This document shows, in pieces, positions 23,586 to 35,462 of a stretch of DNA of 38,820 nt. The first letter of the stretch is position 1; each line of letters begins with the position of its first letter. The notes under the pieces are model-generated. The model searched no databases. It had not been told where the DNA came from and saw only the letters and a program-made list of their open reading frames with translations. The DNA is taken from contig NZ_NFGZ01000027.1 in NCBI RefSeq assembly GCF_002159175.1, forward strand, positions 1 to 38,820, read 5' to 3'. This DNA is from Flavonifractor sp. An92. GTDB lineage: Bacteria; Bacillota; Clostridia; Oscillospirales; Oscillospiraceae. Position numbers and translations under genes: made by a program.

Positions 23586-25277
23586 ATGAACGCGGTTGAG
23601 ATCGACAGCCTGACCTACACCTATCCAGGCGCCTCTCAGCCCACCCTGAACGGCATTTCGCTCCGGATCGAGCAAGGGGACTTCCTGGCGGTCGTTGGAA
23701 ACAACGGCTGCGGGAAGTCCACTTTGTGTAAGGTCCTCAACGGTCTGATCCCCCATTTCATCACGGGGCAGTTCGAGGGAGCGGTTCGGGTGGAGGGGCA
23801 GGACACCCTGGAGAGCGACGTGGGCGCTCTGGCCCGGAAGGTGGGCTATGTCTACCAGGACTTTGAAAACCAGATCGTCCGCCCCACGGTGCTGGACGAC
23901 GCCTCCTATGCCTGCCTGAACTACGCCCTGCCGGACTACCGGGAGCGGGGGCGGGAGGCCCTGAGGCAGTGCGGCCTGGAGGGCCGGGAGGAGGAGTATG
24001 TCTGGCAGCTCTCCGGCGGCCAGACCCATCTGCTGGCCCTGGCGGGGGCGGTGTCCCTGCGGCCGGACGTGCTCATTCTGGACGAGCCCATTGCCCAGCT
24101 GGACCCCATGCACGCCGACCGCATCTATGAGGTGCTGCGCGCCCTTAACGAGGAGCAGGGCAAGACCATCATCGTCATCGAGCACCACACCGAGTACATC
24201 GCCGACTACTGCAAGCACGTCCTTCTGATGAAGGACGGCCAGGTGCAGTGGCTCCTGCCCACCCGGGAGGCGCTCCAGCGGGTGGAGGAGCTGGAGGCGT
24301 GCAACATTTTCCCGCCCCAGGTCACCCAGGCGGCCCACCGCCTGCGCGCCATGGGGGTCCTGCCCGCCGGGGCGCCTCTGCCCACCACGGTGGAGGAGGG
24401 AAAACGGGCCTTTGCCGCGCTGAAGCTTCACCCCCAGGGCGCCGCTCCGGCGGCGGAGCGGGCGGGGGAGACGGCGGTCTCCCTGAAGCAGGTCTCCCTG
24501 TCCTACCGCTCGGTAAAGGGGGAGCCCCGCACCATCTTCGACGGCCTGGACCTGGACATCCGCCGGGGCGAGCGGGTGGCCCTCATCGGCTCCAACGGGG
24601 CGGGCAAATCCACCCTGATGAAGCTGATGGTGGGACTGTTGAAGCCCAAGAGCGGCACGGTGTCCCTCTTCGGGGCGAACATCGGCGAGAAGCGGGCGGA
24701 GGACCTGTCCCGCCAGATCTCCCTGGTCTACCAGAACCCGGAGGAGATGTTCATCAAGGACTCGGTCCGCGCCGACATCGCCTACGCCATGCAGGTGCGG
24801 GGCGTGCCGGACTGGGAGACGCGCACCGACGCCCTGCTGGAGCGCTTCCGCCTCACCGGGCTCCAAGACCGGGACGGACGGCTCCTGTCCGGCGGACAGA
24901 TGCGCCGGGGGAGCCTGGCCATCGGCGTGGCCCTGGAGCCGGGCATCCTCCTCCTGGATGAGCCCACCGCCAACCTGGACATTGCCACCCGCCGGGAGAT
25001 CCTGGGGGTGCTGGAGGACATGCAGGACCTCATTCAGACCGCCGTCATCGCCACCCACGACATGCAGCTGGTGTGCCAGTGGGCCCAGCGGATCATCGTG
25101 CTCTGCGGCGGCAAGGTGGTGGCCGACGGCAGCCGGGACGAGATCTTCGCCCGCCCGGAGCTGGCCGGGCAGGTGGGCATCCGGCCCCCGGAGATCTTCA
25201 CCATGGCCCGGGCCCTAAACCCGGATGCGCGCTGTTATACCATCGACGCGTTTACGCGCTGTTTTGGGGAGGCATAG
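23586..25277 (+). CDS. ECF transporter ATPase, two fused ABC domains
   Basis: A 563-residue protein with two complete ABC domains, equivalent to EcfA and EcfA' in one chain (YkoD-like). Domain 1: Walker A GNNGCGKS (38-45), signature LSGGQTHLLALA, Walker B LILDEPIAQLD. Domain 2: Walker A GSNGAGKS (about 335-342), signature LSGGQMRRGSLA, Walker B LLLDEPTANLD. Both Q-loops carry VYQ (VYQDFENQI, VYQNPEEM), as usual in ECF modules. It drives uptake with the S- and T-proteins on either side. Confidence 0.93.
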   Translation: MNAVEIDSLTYTYPGASQPTLNGISLRIEQGDFLAVVGNNGCGKSTLCKVLNGLIPHFITGQFEGAVRVEGQDTLESDVGALARKVGYVYQDFENQIVRPTVLDDASYACLNYALPDYRERGREALRQCGLEGREEEYVWQLSGGQTHLLALAGAVSLRPDVLILDEPIAQLDPMHADRIYEVLRALNEEQGKTIIVIEHHTEYIADYCKHVLLMKDGQVQWLLPTREALQRVEELEACNIFPPQVTQAAHRLRAMGVLPAGAPLPTTVEEGKRAFAALKLHPQGAAPAAERAGETAVSLKQVSLSYRSVKGEPRTIFDGLDLDIRRGERVALIGSNGAGKSTLMKLMVGLLKPKSGTVSLFGANIGEKRAEDLSRQISLVYQNPEEMFIKDSVRADIAYAMQVRGVPDWETRTDALLERFRLTGLQDRDGRLLSGGQMRRGSLAIGVALEPGILLLDEPTANLDIATRREILGVLEDMQDLIQTAVIATHDMQLVCQWAQRIIVLCGGKVVADGSRDEIFARPELAGQVGIRPPEIFTMARALNPDARCYTIDAFTRCFGEA

Positions 25278-25279
25278 AG

Positions 25280-26116
25280 GTGGAAAAGGTCATGAATAAA
25301 CTCTCGGAGAACCTGTTGGACAAATTCTCCATGGATTTTCTCCGCAATCAGGTGCTGAAAAACGCCTACGGCAACGACGACACCGTCATCGCCGGCCTGG
25401 ACCCCCGGGTCCTCATCGCCTGGTATCTCTTCTTCGGCGTGGTGCCCTGGTTCGTCCAGGACCTCCCCTTTCTGTTGGGGTGCTTCCTGCTGGTGATGGT
25501 CACCACCCTGCTGGCCCGGGTGGCCGGACTGGTGCTCTTCCTTTTTGCCGTGGGCGTCTTTTCCCAGACCGGCTATCTCTTCCTGGCCACCCTGCTCTTC
25601 GGCGGGGACGCCTCGGCGGTGGCTCCGCTGCTGGTCCTCACCCTGAAGGTGGCCACCATCTCCTTGGCCTCGGTGACCGTGTTCTCCGGACTGGACCCGG
25701 ACCGGCTCAGCAACGGCCTGATGTGGTACGGCTGTCCCGAGCGGCTGAGCTTTTCCATCTCCTACGCCTACCGGATGCTGCCCATGCTGATGGAGGAGTT
25801 TCAGAACGTGCTCCTCTCCTACCGCCTGCGGGGCAATCCCCCGGCCCATGACACCCTTTTGGGCAAGGTGCGCTATCTCATCTACCAGGTGCGGATCGTG
25901 GTGGAGTCCTTTTATCCCCTGATGCTCAACACCGCCAAGCGCTCCCGCACCACGGTGGAGGCGCTGGAGCTGCGGGGCTACCGCTACGCCGCCGCCGACA
26001 AGGCGGTGAAGAAGATCCGCCTCTCGGCGCTGAAGGTGACCTGGAACGACCTGCTCTTCCTGGCCCTGTCCGCCCTGTGGACGGCTCTGGCGGCCCTGTG
26101 CGCCGCCCTGCTGTGA
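25280..26116 (+). CDS. ECF transporter transmembrane (T) component
   Basis: A 278-residue EcfT/CbiQ-like membrane coupling protein. About five hydrophobic segments are followed by the cytoplasmic helices that touch the ATPase, with SYRLRG and ALELRGYRYA as the two coupling motifs. The GTG at 25280 follows GGGGAGG by seven bases; an ATG at 25292 is a fair alternative. It begins three bases after the ATPase stop. Confidence 0.9.
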   Translation: MEKVMNKLSENLLDKFSMDFLRNQVLKNAYGNDDTVIAGLDPRVLIAWYLFFGVVPWFVQDLPFLLGCFLLVMVTTLLARVAGLVLFLFAVGVFSQTGYLFLATLLFGGDASAVAPLLVLTLKVATISLASVTVFSGLDPDRLSNGLMWYGCPERLSFSISYAYRMLPMLMEEFQNVLLSYRLRGNPPAHDTLLGKVRYLIYQVRIVVESFYPLMLNTAKRSRTTVEALELRGYRYAAADKAVKKIRLSALKVTWNDLLFLALSALWTALAALCAALL

Positions 26117-26135
26117 TCGAAAGAAGGTTTTTGCA

Positions 26136-26933
26136 TTGAAGCTCGATTTTCACACCCATGGCAAGCTGGCCAAAAAGCTGCCCTTTTCCACCGCCTACAC
26201 CGACTGGCTCTTCGGTGAGGCCCGCCGGGCCGGGCTGGACGCCCTGTGCCTCACGGAGCATTTCAACACCCTCCAGTTCGAGGAGCTCTACCGCTATCTT
26301 ACCTCGGTGAGCCGCCGGACCGGGGACACCCTGGAGCTCTCCAACGGCCTGCGGGTGTTCCCCGGCATGGAGACCGACGTGGCCGAGGGGGGACACATTC
26401 TGTCCATCGGGCCGCTGGAGGCCATTCTGGAGCTCAACCGCCGGCTGGAGCCCTACAAGGAGAAGGAGCACTTTCTGCCCTTTGCCCGGCTGATGGACCT
26501 GTTTGCGGAATATCCGGTGCTGGTGGGCTGCGGACACCCCTACCGCGCCGGAGGCCATGTGCCGGAGCTCCCGGAGGAGCAGCTCCGGCGCCTCGCCTTC
26601 CTGGACCTGAACGGCAAGGACCTGGCCCTGGACCGTACGCGCACCCAGCGGCTGACCCGCGCGCTGGGGGAGCGGCTGGGCATTCCGGTGGTCTCGGGCA
26701 GCGACACCCACCAGGCGGTGCAGTACGGCTGTGTCACCACCGTCTTTGAGCAGACCTGCACCACCCTCTCCGAGCTGACCCGGGAGATGGCGGCGGGGCG
26801 CTATGAGATCCGGCTGTCCGACAGCGCCGCCTTCCAGGTGCGCACCGCCTGCCTCCTCAAGCGCTCCCTCAAGGAGATCCACGCCCTGGGCGGGGACTAT
26901 GTCTCCATCCTCACCAAGGAGGCCATCGCATGA
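26136..26933 (+). CDS. PHP-domain metal-dependent phosphoesterase
   Basis: A 265-residue PHP-fold hydrolase. Metal ligands visible in order are H6-T-H8, E41-H42, E79, H87, H134 and D190-T-H192, the full set for a trinuclear site. Stand-alone PHP proteins include histidinol-phosphate phosphatase and nucleotide phosphatases such as those acting on adenosine 3',5'-bisphosphate. The TTG start follows AAGAAGG. It overlaps the next gene by four bases (ATGA), indicating tight translational coupling. In this ECF operon it probably processes the imported compound. Confidence 0.88.
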   Translation: MKLDFHTHGKLAKKLPFSTAYTDWLFGEARRAGLDALCLTEHFNTLQFEELYRYLTSVSRRTGDTLELSNGLRVFPGMETDVAEGGHILSIGPLEAILELNRRLEPYKEKEHFLPFARLMDLFAEYPVLVGCGHPYRAGGHVPELPEEQLRRLAFLDLNGKDLALDRTRTQRLTRALGERLGIPVVSGSDTHQAVQYGCVTTVFEQTCTTLSELTREMAAGRYEIRLSDSAAFQVRTACLLKRSLKEIHALGGDYVSILTKEAIA

Positions 26934-27712
26934 GCCTCCTCACCGAGGCTCTGGCCGGGCAGGTGGTGGAGGCAGTCCGGCAGGCGGGCGCGCTGCTGGC
27001 CGACCCTCACGCCGTCCGCAGCATCCGCGCCAAGAGCGAGACGGATTTTGTCACCAATGTGGACCTGGCTGTGCAGGAGACCCTCCGGGACCGGCTTCGG
27101 GCGCTGGCCCCGGAGGCGCAGTTTCTGGGGGAGGAGGGGGCGCGGGAGGCGATCGACCCCAGCCGCCCCTTCTGGATCCTGGACCCGGTGGACGGCACCA
27201 CCAACCTGATCCACCGGTTTGTACACAGCGCCGTCTCCCTGGCGCTGGCGGAGGGTGGACAAATCGTCTTTGGTGTGGTATATCATCCTTACCGGAAGGA
27301 GTGCTTTACCGCGCGGCGGGGCGGCGGCGCGTTCTGCAACGGCCATCCCATTCAGGTGAGCACCGCGGCGCGGCTGGCCGACAGCCTGCTGGCGGTGGGC
27401 ACGGTCCCCGGCCGGCGGGAGCTGGCCGACGCCGCCTTTGCCCAGATGCGGGCTCTCTACGATCAATGCCAGGATGTGCGCCGCACCGGCTGCGCCTCCC
27501 TGGACCTGTGCTGGGTGGCCTGCGGGCGGCTGGAGGGCTATGTGGAGCTCTTCCTCCAGCCCTGGGACTACGCCGCCGGCTGGCTGCTGGTGGAGGAGGC
27601 CGGGGGACGGGTGACCGCCCCGGACGGCGCGCCGCTCTCGCTGACCTGCGTTGGAGGCGTGCTCGCCTCCAACGGGCGGCTCCATCCGGCGCTGATTACA
27701 CAACAGACATGA
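26930..27712 (+). CDS. Inositol-monophosphatase-family enzyme
   Basis: A 260-residue Mg-dependent phosphatase with E68-E69, the DPVDGTTN motif (D85, D88) and the C-terminal WDYAAGW motif (D213), plus D45, so the active site is intact. The family covers inositol monophosphatase, fructose-1,6-bisphosphatase and CysQ-type adenosine 3',5'-bisphosphate phosphatase; sequence alone does not choose. The start overlaps the PHP gene. Two unrelated phosphatases in tandem suggest stepwise removal of two phosphates, which is inference. Confidence 0.9.
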   Translation: MSLLTEALAGQVVEAVRQAGALLADPHAVRSIRAKSETDFVTNVDLAVQETLRDRLRALAPEAQFLGEEGAREAIDPSRPFWILDPVDGTTNLIHRFVHSAVSLALAEGGQIVFGVVYHPYRKECFTARRGGGAFCNGHPIQVSTAARLADSLLAVGTVPGRRELADAAFAQMRALYDQCQDVRRTGCASLDLCWVACGRLEGYVELFLQPWDYAAGWLLVEEAGGRVTAPDGAPLSLTCVGGVLASNGRLHPALITQQT

Positions 27713-27722
27713 GGTCGAGCCC

Positions 27723-28547
27723 ATGGAATTGCAGCTGCCTGTCTCGCCGGGGGAACTGACCCGGGCGGAGCAAAAGATCCTGGATTTCATCAACACCAAT
27801 ACGGACGCCTTTCTCTTCCTGCCCATCGGCCAGCTGGCCCAGCAGCTGGAGCTGTCCGACGCCACCCTCTCCCGCTTTGCCCGCCATGTGGGCTGCCGGG
27901 ATTTCAAGGCCCTGAAGAGCCTGGTCATGGAGCAGGCCTCCGGACCGGCGGCCAAGCTGGCGGGGACCTTGTCCCAGGAGGAGCCCTTCACCCCGGCGGC
28001 GTGGCTGGAACGGCAGCGGCTCTATCTCCAAAAGACGGCGGAGCAGCTGGACAGCGCTGCCTTTGACCAGGCGGCGGAGGCCCTCATCACGGCGCGGCGG
28101 GTGTTTCTGCACGGCAAAAACGCCTCGGCGGCCCTGGCCCAGATGCTGCATTTCCGCCTGCGGCGGCTGGGGCTCCCTGTGACGCTGCTCCCCACCGGCG
28201 GCTCCGAACTGCTGGAGGGCCTGGTCCAGGCGGGGCGGGAGGACCTGGTGGTCCTGTTCAGCTTCTCCAAGCTCTCCCGGGAGGGGAGAATTTTGCTGGA
28301 GCAGAGCCGCCGGGCGGGGTACCGCACCCTGGCGTTTGTGGGGCGGACCTGTCTGGCGGAGGGAGAGCGGGCGGACATCCAGCTCTTCGCCTACCGGGGC
28401 GGAGAGCGGGAATACCACTCCATGGCGGCCCCCACCGCCCTGCTGGATGCGCTGGTGGTGGAGGTGACCGGGCGGCTGGGGACCCGGGGCGCCCGGAAGC
28501 TCAAGGAGCTGCACGAGCTGAAAACCCAGTATTTTTCCGACCCCTGA
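27723..28547 (+). CDS. MurR/RpiR-family transcriptional regulator
   Basis: A 274-residue regulator with an N-terminal HTH-6 domain (1-75, recognition region LSDATLSRFARHVG) and a C-terminal SIS domain (about 105-240, with FLHGKNASAALA and VVLFSFSKLSREG). SIS domains bind sugar phosphates, so the ligand of this operon may be a phosphorylated sugar or polyol. It is the last gene of the ECF operon, ten bases after the phosphatase gene, and probably controls it. Confidence 0.92.
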   Translation: MELQLPVSPGELTRAEQKILDFINTNTDAFLFLPIGQLAQQLELSDATLSRFARHVGCRDFKALKSLVMEQASGPAAKLAGTLSQEEPFTPAAWLERQRLYLQKTAEQLDSAAFDQAAEALITARRVFLHGKNASAALAQMLHFRLRRLGLPVTLLPTGGSELLEGLVQAGREDLVVLFSFSKLSREGRILLEQSRRAGYRTLAFVGRTCLAEGERADIQLFAYRGGEREYHSMAAPTALLDALVVEVTGRLGTRGARKLKELHELKTQYFSDP

Positions 28548-28575
28548 GTGTACGCGTTCCGTCAGGAGCGATGAG

Positions 28576-28622
28576 AAAAGCCGCGGAGCACAGCCCTTTG
28601 GGCTGTGCTCCGCGGCTTTTTC
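28576..28622. terminator. Bidirectional terminator between ECF and beta-glucoside operons
   Basis: A 21-bp perfect stem (28576-28596 with 28600-28620), TTT loop, A-run on the left and T-run on the right. Confidence 0.92.
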
Positions 28623-28628
28623 CAATAT

Positions 28629-31944
<3,316 letters not shown>

Positions 31945-32027
31945 ATCTGTTCAGCCTTTCTGTTCTCTTGCTCACATAAAGTATCAAAGAAAGGTCCGCA
32001 CTCCTGCGCGCCGGCGCGCGGCCTCTT

Positions 32028-32864
32028 TCAATGCTTGGTGACCCGTGCGATGTGCACGGTGAGATAGAGCTCCTCTTCGCTGCCCAGGCGGTAGCCCCGT
32101 TTTTGCTCGATCAGGTCGGTGATCTCCCGGGTGCAGGCATAGGCGTCGGGGTGCTTGGCTCGGATGGCGTCCAGCAGTTCGCTGTCGTCCTCCTCGTAAT
32201 AGGAACCCAGCATCAGGCGCTGGGCGAAGAATTTCACATGGGTGATGAAGCGGTAGTAGGCCATGGAAGTGGGGTCGAACTCCATGGAGAAGTGGCGGCG
32301 CACGATGTCACACACGCTCTGGATGAGCTCGGTGACCTCGTAGACCTGGTTGATCTCCACCCCCAGCTCGGCGTTGACGAAGTGGAGGGCCAGGAAAGCG
32401 GCCTCATCCTCGGCGAAGGGGAGATCGAGGGCCTCCCGCACCGTGGCCGCGGCCTCCAGACCGGCGGCGTACTCGTCGGGGTAGTAGCGCTGGATCTCCC
32501 AGAGCATGGTGTTCTTGATGACCAGCCCATCCCGGTAGCGCTGCGCCGCCGAGTAGATGTGGTCGGTGATGGTGATATAGATGCTCTCATTCAGGGGGCC
32601 CTTGAGCCGCTTTTCCGCCTGCTGAATGATCTTTTCGCTGAGCACTGCGTAGCTCATAGGAATGCGCGCCGCCAGCTCCTGGAACCGGCCGGAGTTCTCC
32701 TCCGACAGGCGAAAGACCTGCTCCGCCCGCTGCTGGGGCACCCGGTCTCCGCTGGTGTGCTGGAAGGCGATGCCCTTGCCCATGACCACGATCTCTTTGC
32801 CCTGCTCGTCGGTGGAAACAAAGGCGTTGTTATTCAGAATGCGCCGGATGATGTAAACTCCCAC
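32028..32864 (-). CDS. licT: BglG/LicT-family transcriptional antiterminator
   Basis: A 278-residue antiterminator with an N-terminal RNA-binding CAT domain (1-56), PRD1 with H102 and H161, and PRD2 with H209 and H271. All four phosphorylatable His are at the positions expected for LicT. The GTG at 32864 is preferred: GGGAGGGG lies upstream and the product then begins MGVYIIRRILNNN. A RAT site stands in its own leader, so it controls its own operon, released by substrate through BglP and boosted by HPr. Confidence 0.95.
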   Translation of the reverse strand: MGVYIIRRILNNNAFVSTDEQGKEIVVMGKGIAFQHTSGDRVPQQRAEQVFRLSEENSGRFQELAARIPMSYAVLSEKIIQQAEKRLKGPLNESIYITITDHIYSAAQRYRDGLVIKNTMLWEIQRYYPDEYAAGLEAAATVREALDLPFAEDEAAFLALHFVNAELGVEINQVYEVTELIQSVCDIVRRHFSMEFDPTSMAYYRFITHVKFFAQRLMLGSYYEEDDSELLDAIRAKHPDAYACTREITDLIEQKRGYRLGSEEELYLTVHIARVTKH

Positions 32865-32900
32865 AGGAGCCCCTCCCTTTCCGTTTTGAAAAATGGGCGC

Positions 32901-32959
32901 AAAAAAAGCAGGCACCACAAAGAAACCTGCTCTCCAGGTTCTACTGTGGTCTTGCCTGC
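32901..32959 (-). terminator. Leader terminator overlapping the RAT
   Basis: On the minus strand GCAGGCA pairs with TGCCTGC, CCACA with TGTGG and ACCTG with CAGGT, ending in seven T (32907-32901). The first arm is shared with the RAT, so the two structures exclude each other. Confidence 0.9.
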
Positions 32960-32976
32960 ATTACCAGTGACAATCC
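32948..32976 (-). promoter_or_regulatory. RAT (ribonucleic antiterminator) site for LicT
   Basis: The minus strand carries GGATTGTCACTG, five bases, then GCAGGCAAGACC, which fits the LicT/SacY RAT consensus almost exactly. LicT binding here would block the overlapping terminator. Confidence 0.93.
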
Positions 32977-32999
32977 GTCCTCATTCAATTGCAGACCTA

Positions 33000-33028
33000 A
33001 GTATAGTCGCTTTTTCAGCGGCTGTCTA
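33000..33028 (-). promoter_or_regulatory. Promoter of the licT-bglP-bglA operon
   Basis: Minus strand -35 TAGACA (33028-33023), a 17-base spacer and -10 TATACT (33005-33000), about 24 bases upstream of the RAT. No convincing catabolite (cre) site was found. Confidence 0.78.
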
Positions 33029-33079
33029 TCCCTGTTCTATACTAAAAATAAGGTCTTTTTTTGTGCTTTTTGCCCATGC

Positions 33080-33118
33080 AAAAACGAACAGCAGCCCCCG
33101 AAGCCGGGGGCTGCTGTT
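33080..33118 (-). terminator. Terminator of the SLH-protein gene
   Basis: A 14-bp perfect stem (33087-33100 with 33105-33118) with T-run on the minus strand at 33084-33080, just past the stop of the SLH gene. Confidence 0.87.
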
Positions 33119-33143
33119 GGTTTTCCAGCGGAAGGGGGGCGCG

Positions 33144-34268
33144 TTAGCCCTCCAGCTGCTCCATGAACTGGGCCAGGATGGCGGAGCCCTCCTCGACCGT
33201 CACCGTGTCGCGGGGGGCCAGGCGGCCGTCGCCCACGTCGCCCAGGATCTCGTGCATGGTCATCCAGCACATGGCCTCATAGGCGTATTCGCTGACCTGA
33301 TCGGCATCGGTGTAGTCCAGGGGGAAGGCCCAGGCGCCGGTGAAGCCCTGGTCCTGGCTCTGGGCATAGCGGTACAGGATCACGGCCAGTTGCTCCCGGG
33401 TGATGGGGTCCTCGGGGCCGAAGGAGCCGTTGTCATAGCCGCTGACCAGCTTTTCGCTGGTGGCCCAGCGGACCGCCTCGGCGTAGTCGGCGCTCTGGTC
33501 CACATCGGGGTACTGCATGGCGTAGTTCACCACGGGAGCGCCAGCCTGCTCGTGGAGCATGGAGACCAGACCGGCCCGGGTGAGGACCTGGTCGCTCTCG
33601 GTGTCGCCCTCTTCCTCGCCGGGCAGGAGCATCAGGTGAGCGGCGTAGGCCGTGCCGGCCTCCTGCTCCGTCGACATGCCGTGCCAGGCCATGACCCGGT
33701 CGCCGGCCTGGAGCTGGGACAGGGTGAAGGTGCCGCCCTCATAGGTGGAGCAGCCGGTCTCGCCGTCGGCGGTCAGGCGCAGAGTCCCCGCATCGGTGGT
33801 GATGGTCAGGGTCTCGCCCTCCTGGGAGACGGCCTCGACCACATGGTACTGGGCGCATCCGGCGTCCATGGGGATGTTGCGCACCACGGCCAGAGCCGCG
33901 GACTGGGGCGGCAGAGACAGGGTGGCCGCCGCGCTGTGGAACACGTACACGCCCTCGCCCTCGGCCAGGTCAGCGGGGTCATCCTGGACGCGGTTGCCGC
34001 TGTCGATCCACACGGTCTCGGCGGAGAGGTGCATCACATACTCACCGTACCGCTCCGAGTCCAGCCGGAGCTGAGTGGGGACGCCATTTTCATCCCGGAT
34101 GATCTGCTGGATGGTGCCGTAGTACAGCACATAGCCGGGATTCGCCACCGTCTCCTCGGCAGAGACCGGGGCGGAGATGGGGACGGCCTGTTCGGCTGCC
34201 AAAGTGGGCAGCGCCATGGCGCAGGCCAGCGCGCCGCTGAGGATCAGGACAGGCAGTTGCTTTTTCAT
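33144..34268 (-). CDS. Exported protein with C-terminal SLH repeats
   Basis: A 374-residue secreted protein. A signal peptide (1-25, cleavage after TLAA) precedes a beta-rich region (about 40-225) containing WIDSGNRVQDDPADLAEG and no domain I recognise. The C-terminal 150 residues carry S-layer homology-type repeats (YPDVDQSADYAEAVRWA, GYDNGSFGPEDPITREQLA), which would anchor it to the cell wall. An AAGGAG site precedes the ATG. It is divergent from the metal-type ABC operon with 189 bases between. A role at the cell surface is likely; anything more specific is not supported. Confidence 0.87.
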   Translation of the reverse strand: MKKQLPVLILSGALACAMALPTLAAEQAVPISAPVSAEETVANPGYVLYYGTIQQIIRDENGVPTQLRLDSERYGEYVMHLSAETVWIDSGNRVQDDPADLAEGEGVYVFHSAAATLSLPPQSAALAVVRNIPMDAGCAQYHVVEAVSQEGETLTITTDAGTLRLTADGETGCSTYEGGTFTLSQLQAGDRVMAWHGMSTEQEAGTAYAAHLMLLPGEEEGDTESDQVLTRAGLVSMLHEQAGAPVVNYAMQYPDVDQSADYAEAVRWATSEKLVSGYDNGSFGPEDPITREQLAVILYRYAQSQDQGFTGAWAFPLDYTDADQVSEYAYEAMCWMTMHEILGDVGDGRLAPRDTVTVEEGSAILAQFMEQLEG

Positions 34269-34378
34269 ACGGATCGCTCCTTTTTAAACAGAGTGGGTTG
34301 GATGGGCTGCTTGCTCTGTCCTCTTAGACGGCGGGTCTGAGGAAAAGTTCCCCAAGAAAATCGACGCTTGGGCGCCTC

Positions 34379-34406
34379 TTGTCTTTTATGGGAAGTATGC
34401 TATAAT
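34379..34406 (+). promoter_or_regulatory. Promoter of the FecCD-type ABC operon
   Basis: -35 TTGTCT (34379-34384), a 16-base spacer and extended -10 TGC-TATAAT (34401-34406). Direct repeats GTCTAA at 34420-34425 and 34434-34439 follow, and an inverted copy TTAGAC lies at 34324-34329; these may be regulator half-sites. Confidence 0.72.
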
Positions 34407-34457
34407 TTTTACAGTTCTTGTCTAAACCGGTCCGTCTAACAGGGAGGTGGAGCAGTC

Positions 34458-35462
34458 GTGAAGCGGCGTGGTGGACGCGGTCTGCTGGGGGCGGCGCTGG
34501 TGCTGCTCCCTTTGGCGTGTATCGTCGGGAGCCTGTTCATCGGATTGTACGATCTGAGCGCGGGGGACGTGCTCACCATCCTTTTCCAGCCCCAGATGGC
34601 CCCCGCCGCCCAGGTCAGCGTGGTGTGGCAGCTGCGCCTCCCCCGCACCCTGGCCGCCGCCATGGTGGGGGGCGCGCTGTCGGTGAGCGGCGCGGCCTAC
34701 CAGGGAGTGTTCCGCAACCCGCTGGTGGACGCCGGAATGCTGGGTGTGTCCAACGGGGCGGGCTTCGGCGCGGCTTTGGCCATTGTGGCCCTGGGGGGTG
34801 GCGCGGCCATCTACCCCTGCGCCTTTCTCTTCGCCATCGGTGCGGTGCTGCTGAGCGTGCTGGCCGGGCGCATCGCCGGGTCGGCCACCAATCTGACTCT
34901 GATCCTGGGCGGTGTCATCATCTCCGCCTTTTTCAGCGCCTTTACCTCTATCTTAAAGTACATCGCCGACCCCTATTCCCAGCTGCCCGCCATCACCTTC
35001 TGGTTCATGGGCAGCTTCGCCGACGTCCACTACCGCCATTTTATCGCCTTCCTGCCCATGGGTCTGGGGATGCTGCTGGTGCTGCTGTGCCGGTGGCAGA
35101 TCAACGTGCTCTCCATGGGGGACCGGGAGGCAGCCGCCCTGGGAGTGGACCTGGGGCGGTACAAGCTCCTGCTGGTAGGGGGCGCCACCCTGGCCACCGC
35201 CTCGGCGGTGTGCATCAGCGGGGTCATCAGCTGGGTGGGGCTGGTGGTGCCCCACATCTGCCGGATGCTCTTCGGAAACGACAACCGCCGCCTCATCGCG
35301 GCCAGCCTCTCTCTGGGTGCCTCCTTCCTGGTGGTGATGGACGTGCTGGCCCGGACCCTCAGCACCGCCGAGATCCCGGTGGGCATCCTCACCGCCCTGG
35401 TGGGCACCCCCTTCTTTATCTTTCTTCTGAAGCGGACGAGAGGGGGCGGCTGGAGTGAGTGA
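34458..35462 (+). CDS. FecCD/BtuC-type ABC transporter permease
   Basis: A 334-residue inner-membrane protein with eight to ten membrane helices. Family marks are RLPRTLAAAMVGGALSVSGAAYQG, RNPLVDAGMLGVSNGAG and GVISWVGLVVPHICRML. Such permeases import iron-siderophores, haem, cobalamin or oxyanions such as molybdate. The GTG start follows GGGAGG. It overlaps the ATPase gene by eight bases. The operon carries unusual downstream genes, so the cargo may not be a standard siderophore. Confidence 0.94.
   Translation: MKRRGGRGLLGAALVLLPLACIVGSLFIGLYDLSAGDVLTILFQPQMAPAAQVSVVWQLRLPRTLAAAMVGGALSVSGAAYQGVFRNPLVDAGMLGVSNGAGFGAALAIVALGGGAAIYPCAFLFAIGAVLLSVLAGRIAGSATNLTLILGGVIISAFFSAFTSILKYIADPYSQLPAITFWFMGSFADVHYRHFIAFLPMGLGMLLVLLCRWQINVLSMGDREAAALGVDLGRYKLLLVGGATLATASAVCISGVISWVGLVVPHICRMLFGNDNRRLIAASLSLGASFLVVMDVLARTLSTAEIPVGILTALVGTPFFIFLLKRTRGGGWSE

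Noticed and set aside
33006-33022. Possible catabolite (cre) site in the licT promoter spacer
   Set aside because: The CGCTGAAAAAGCG stretch is a small inverted repeat but does not fit the cre consensus.
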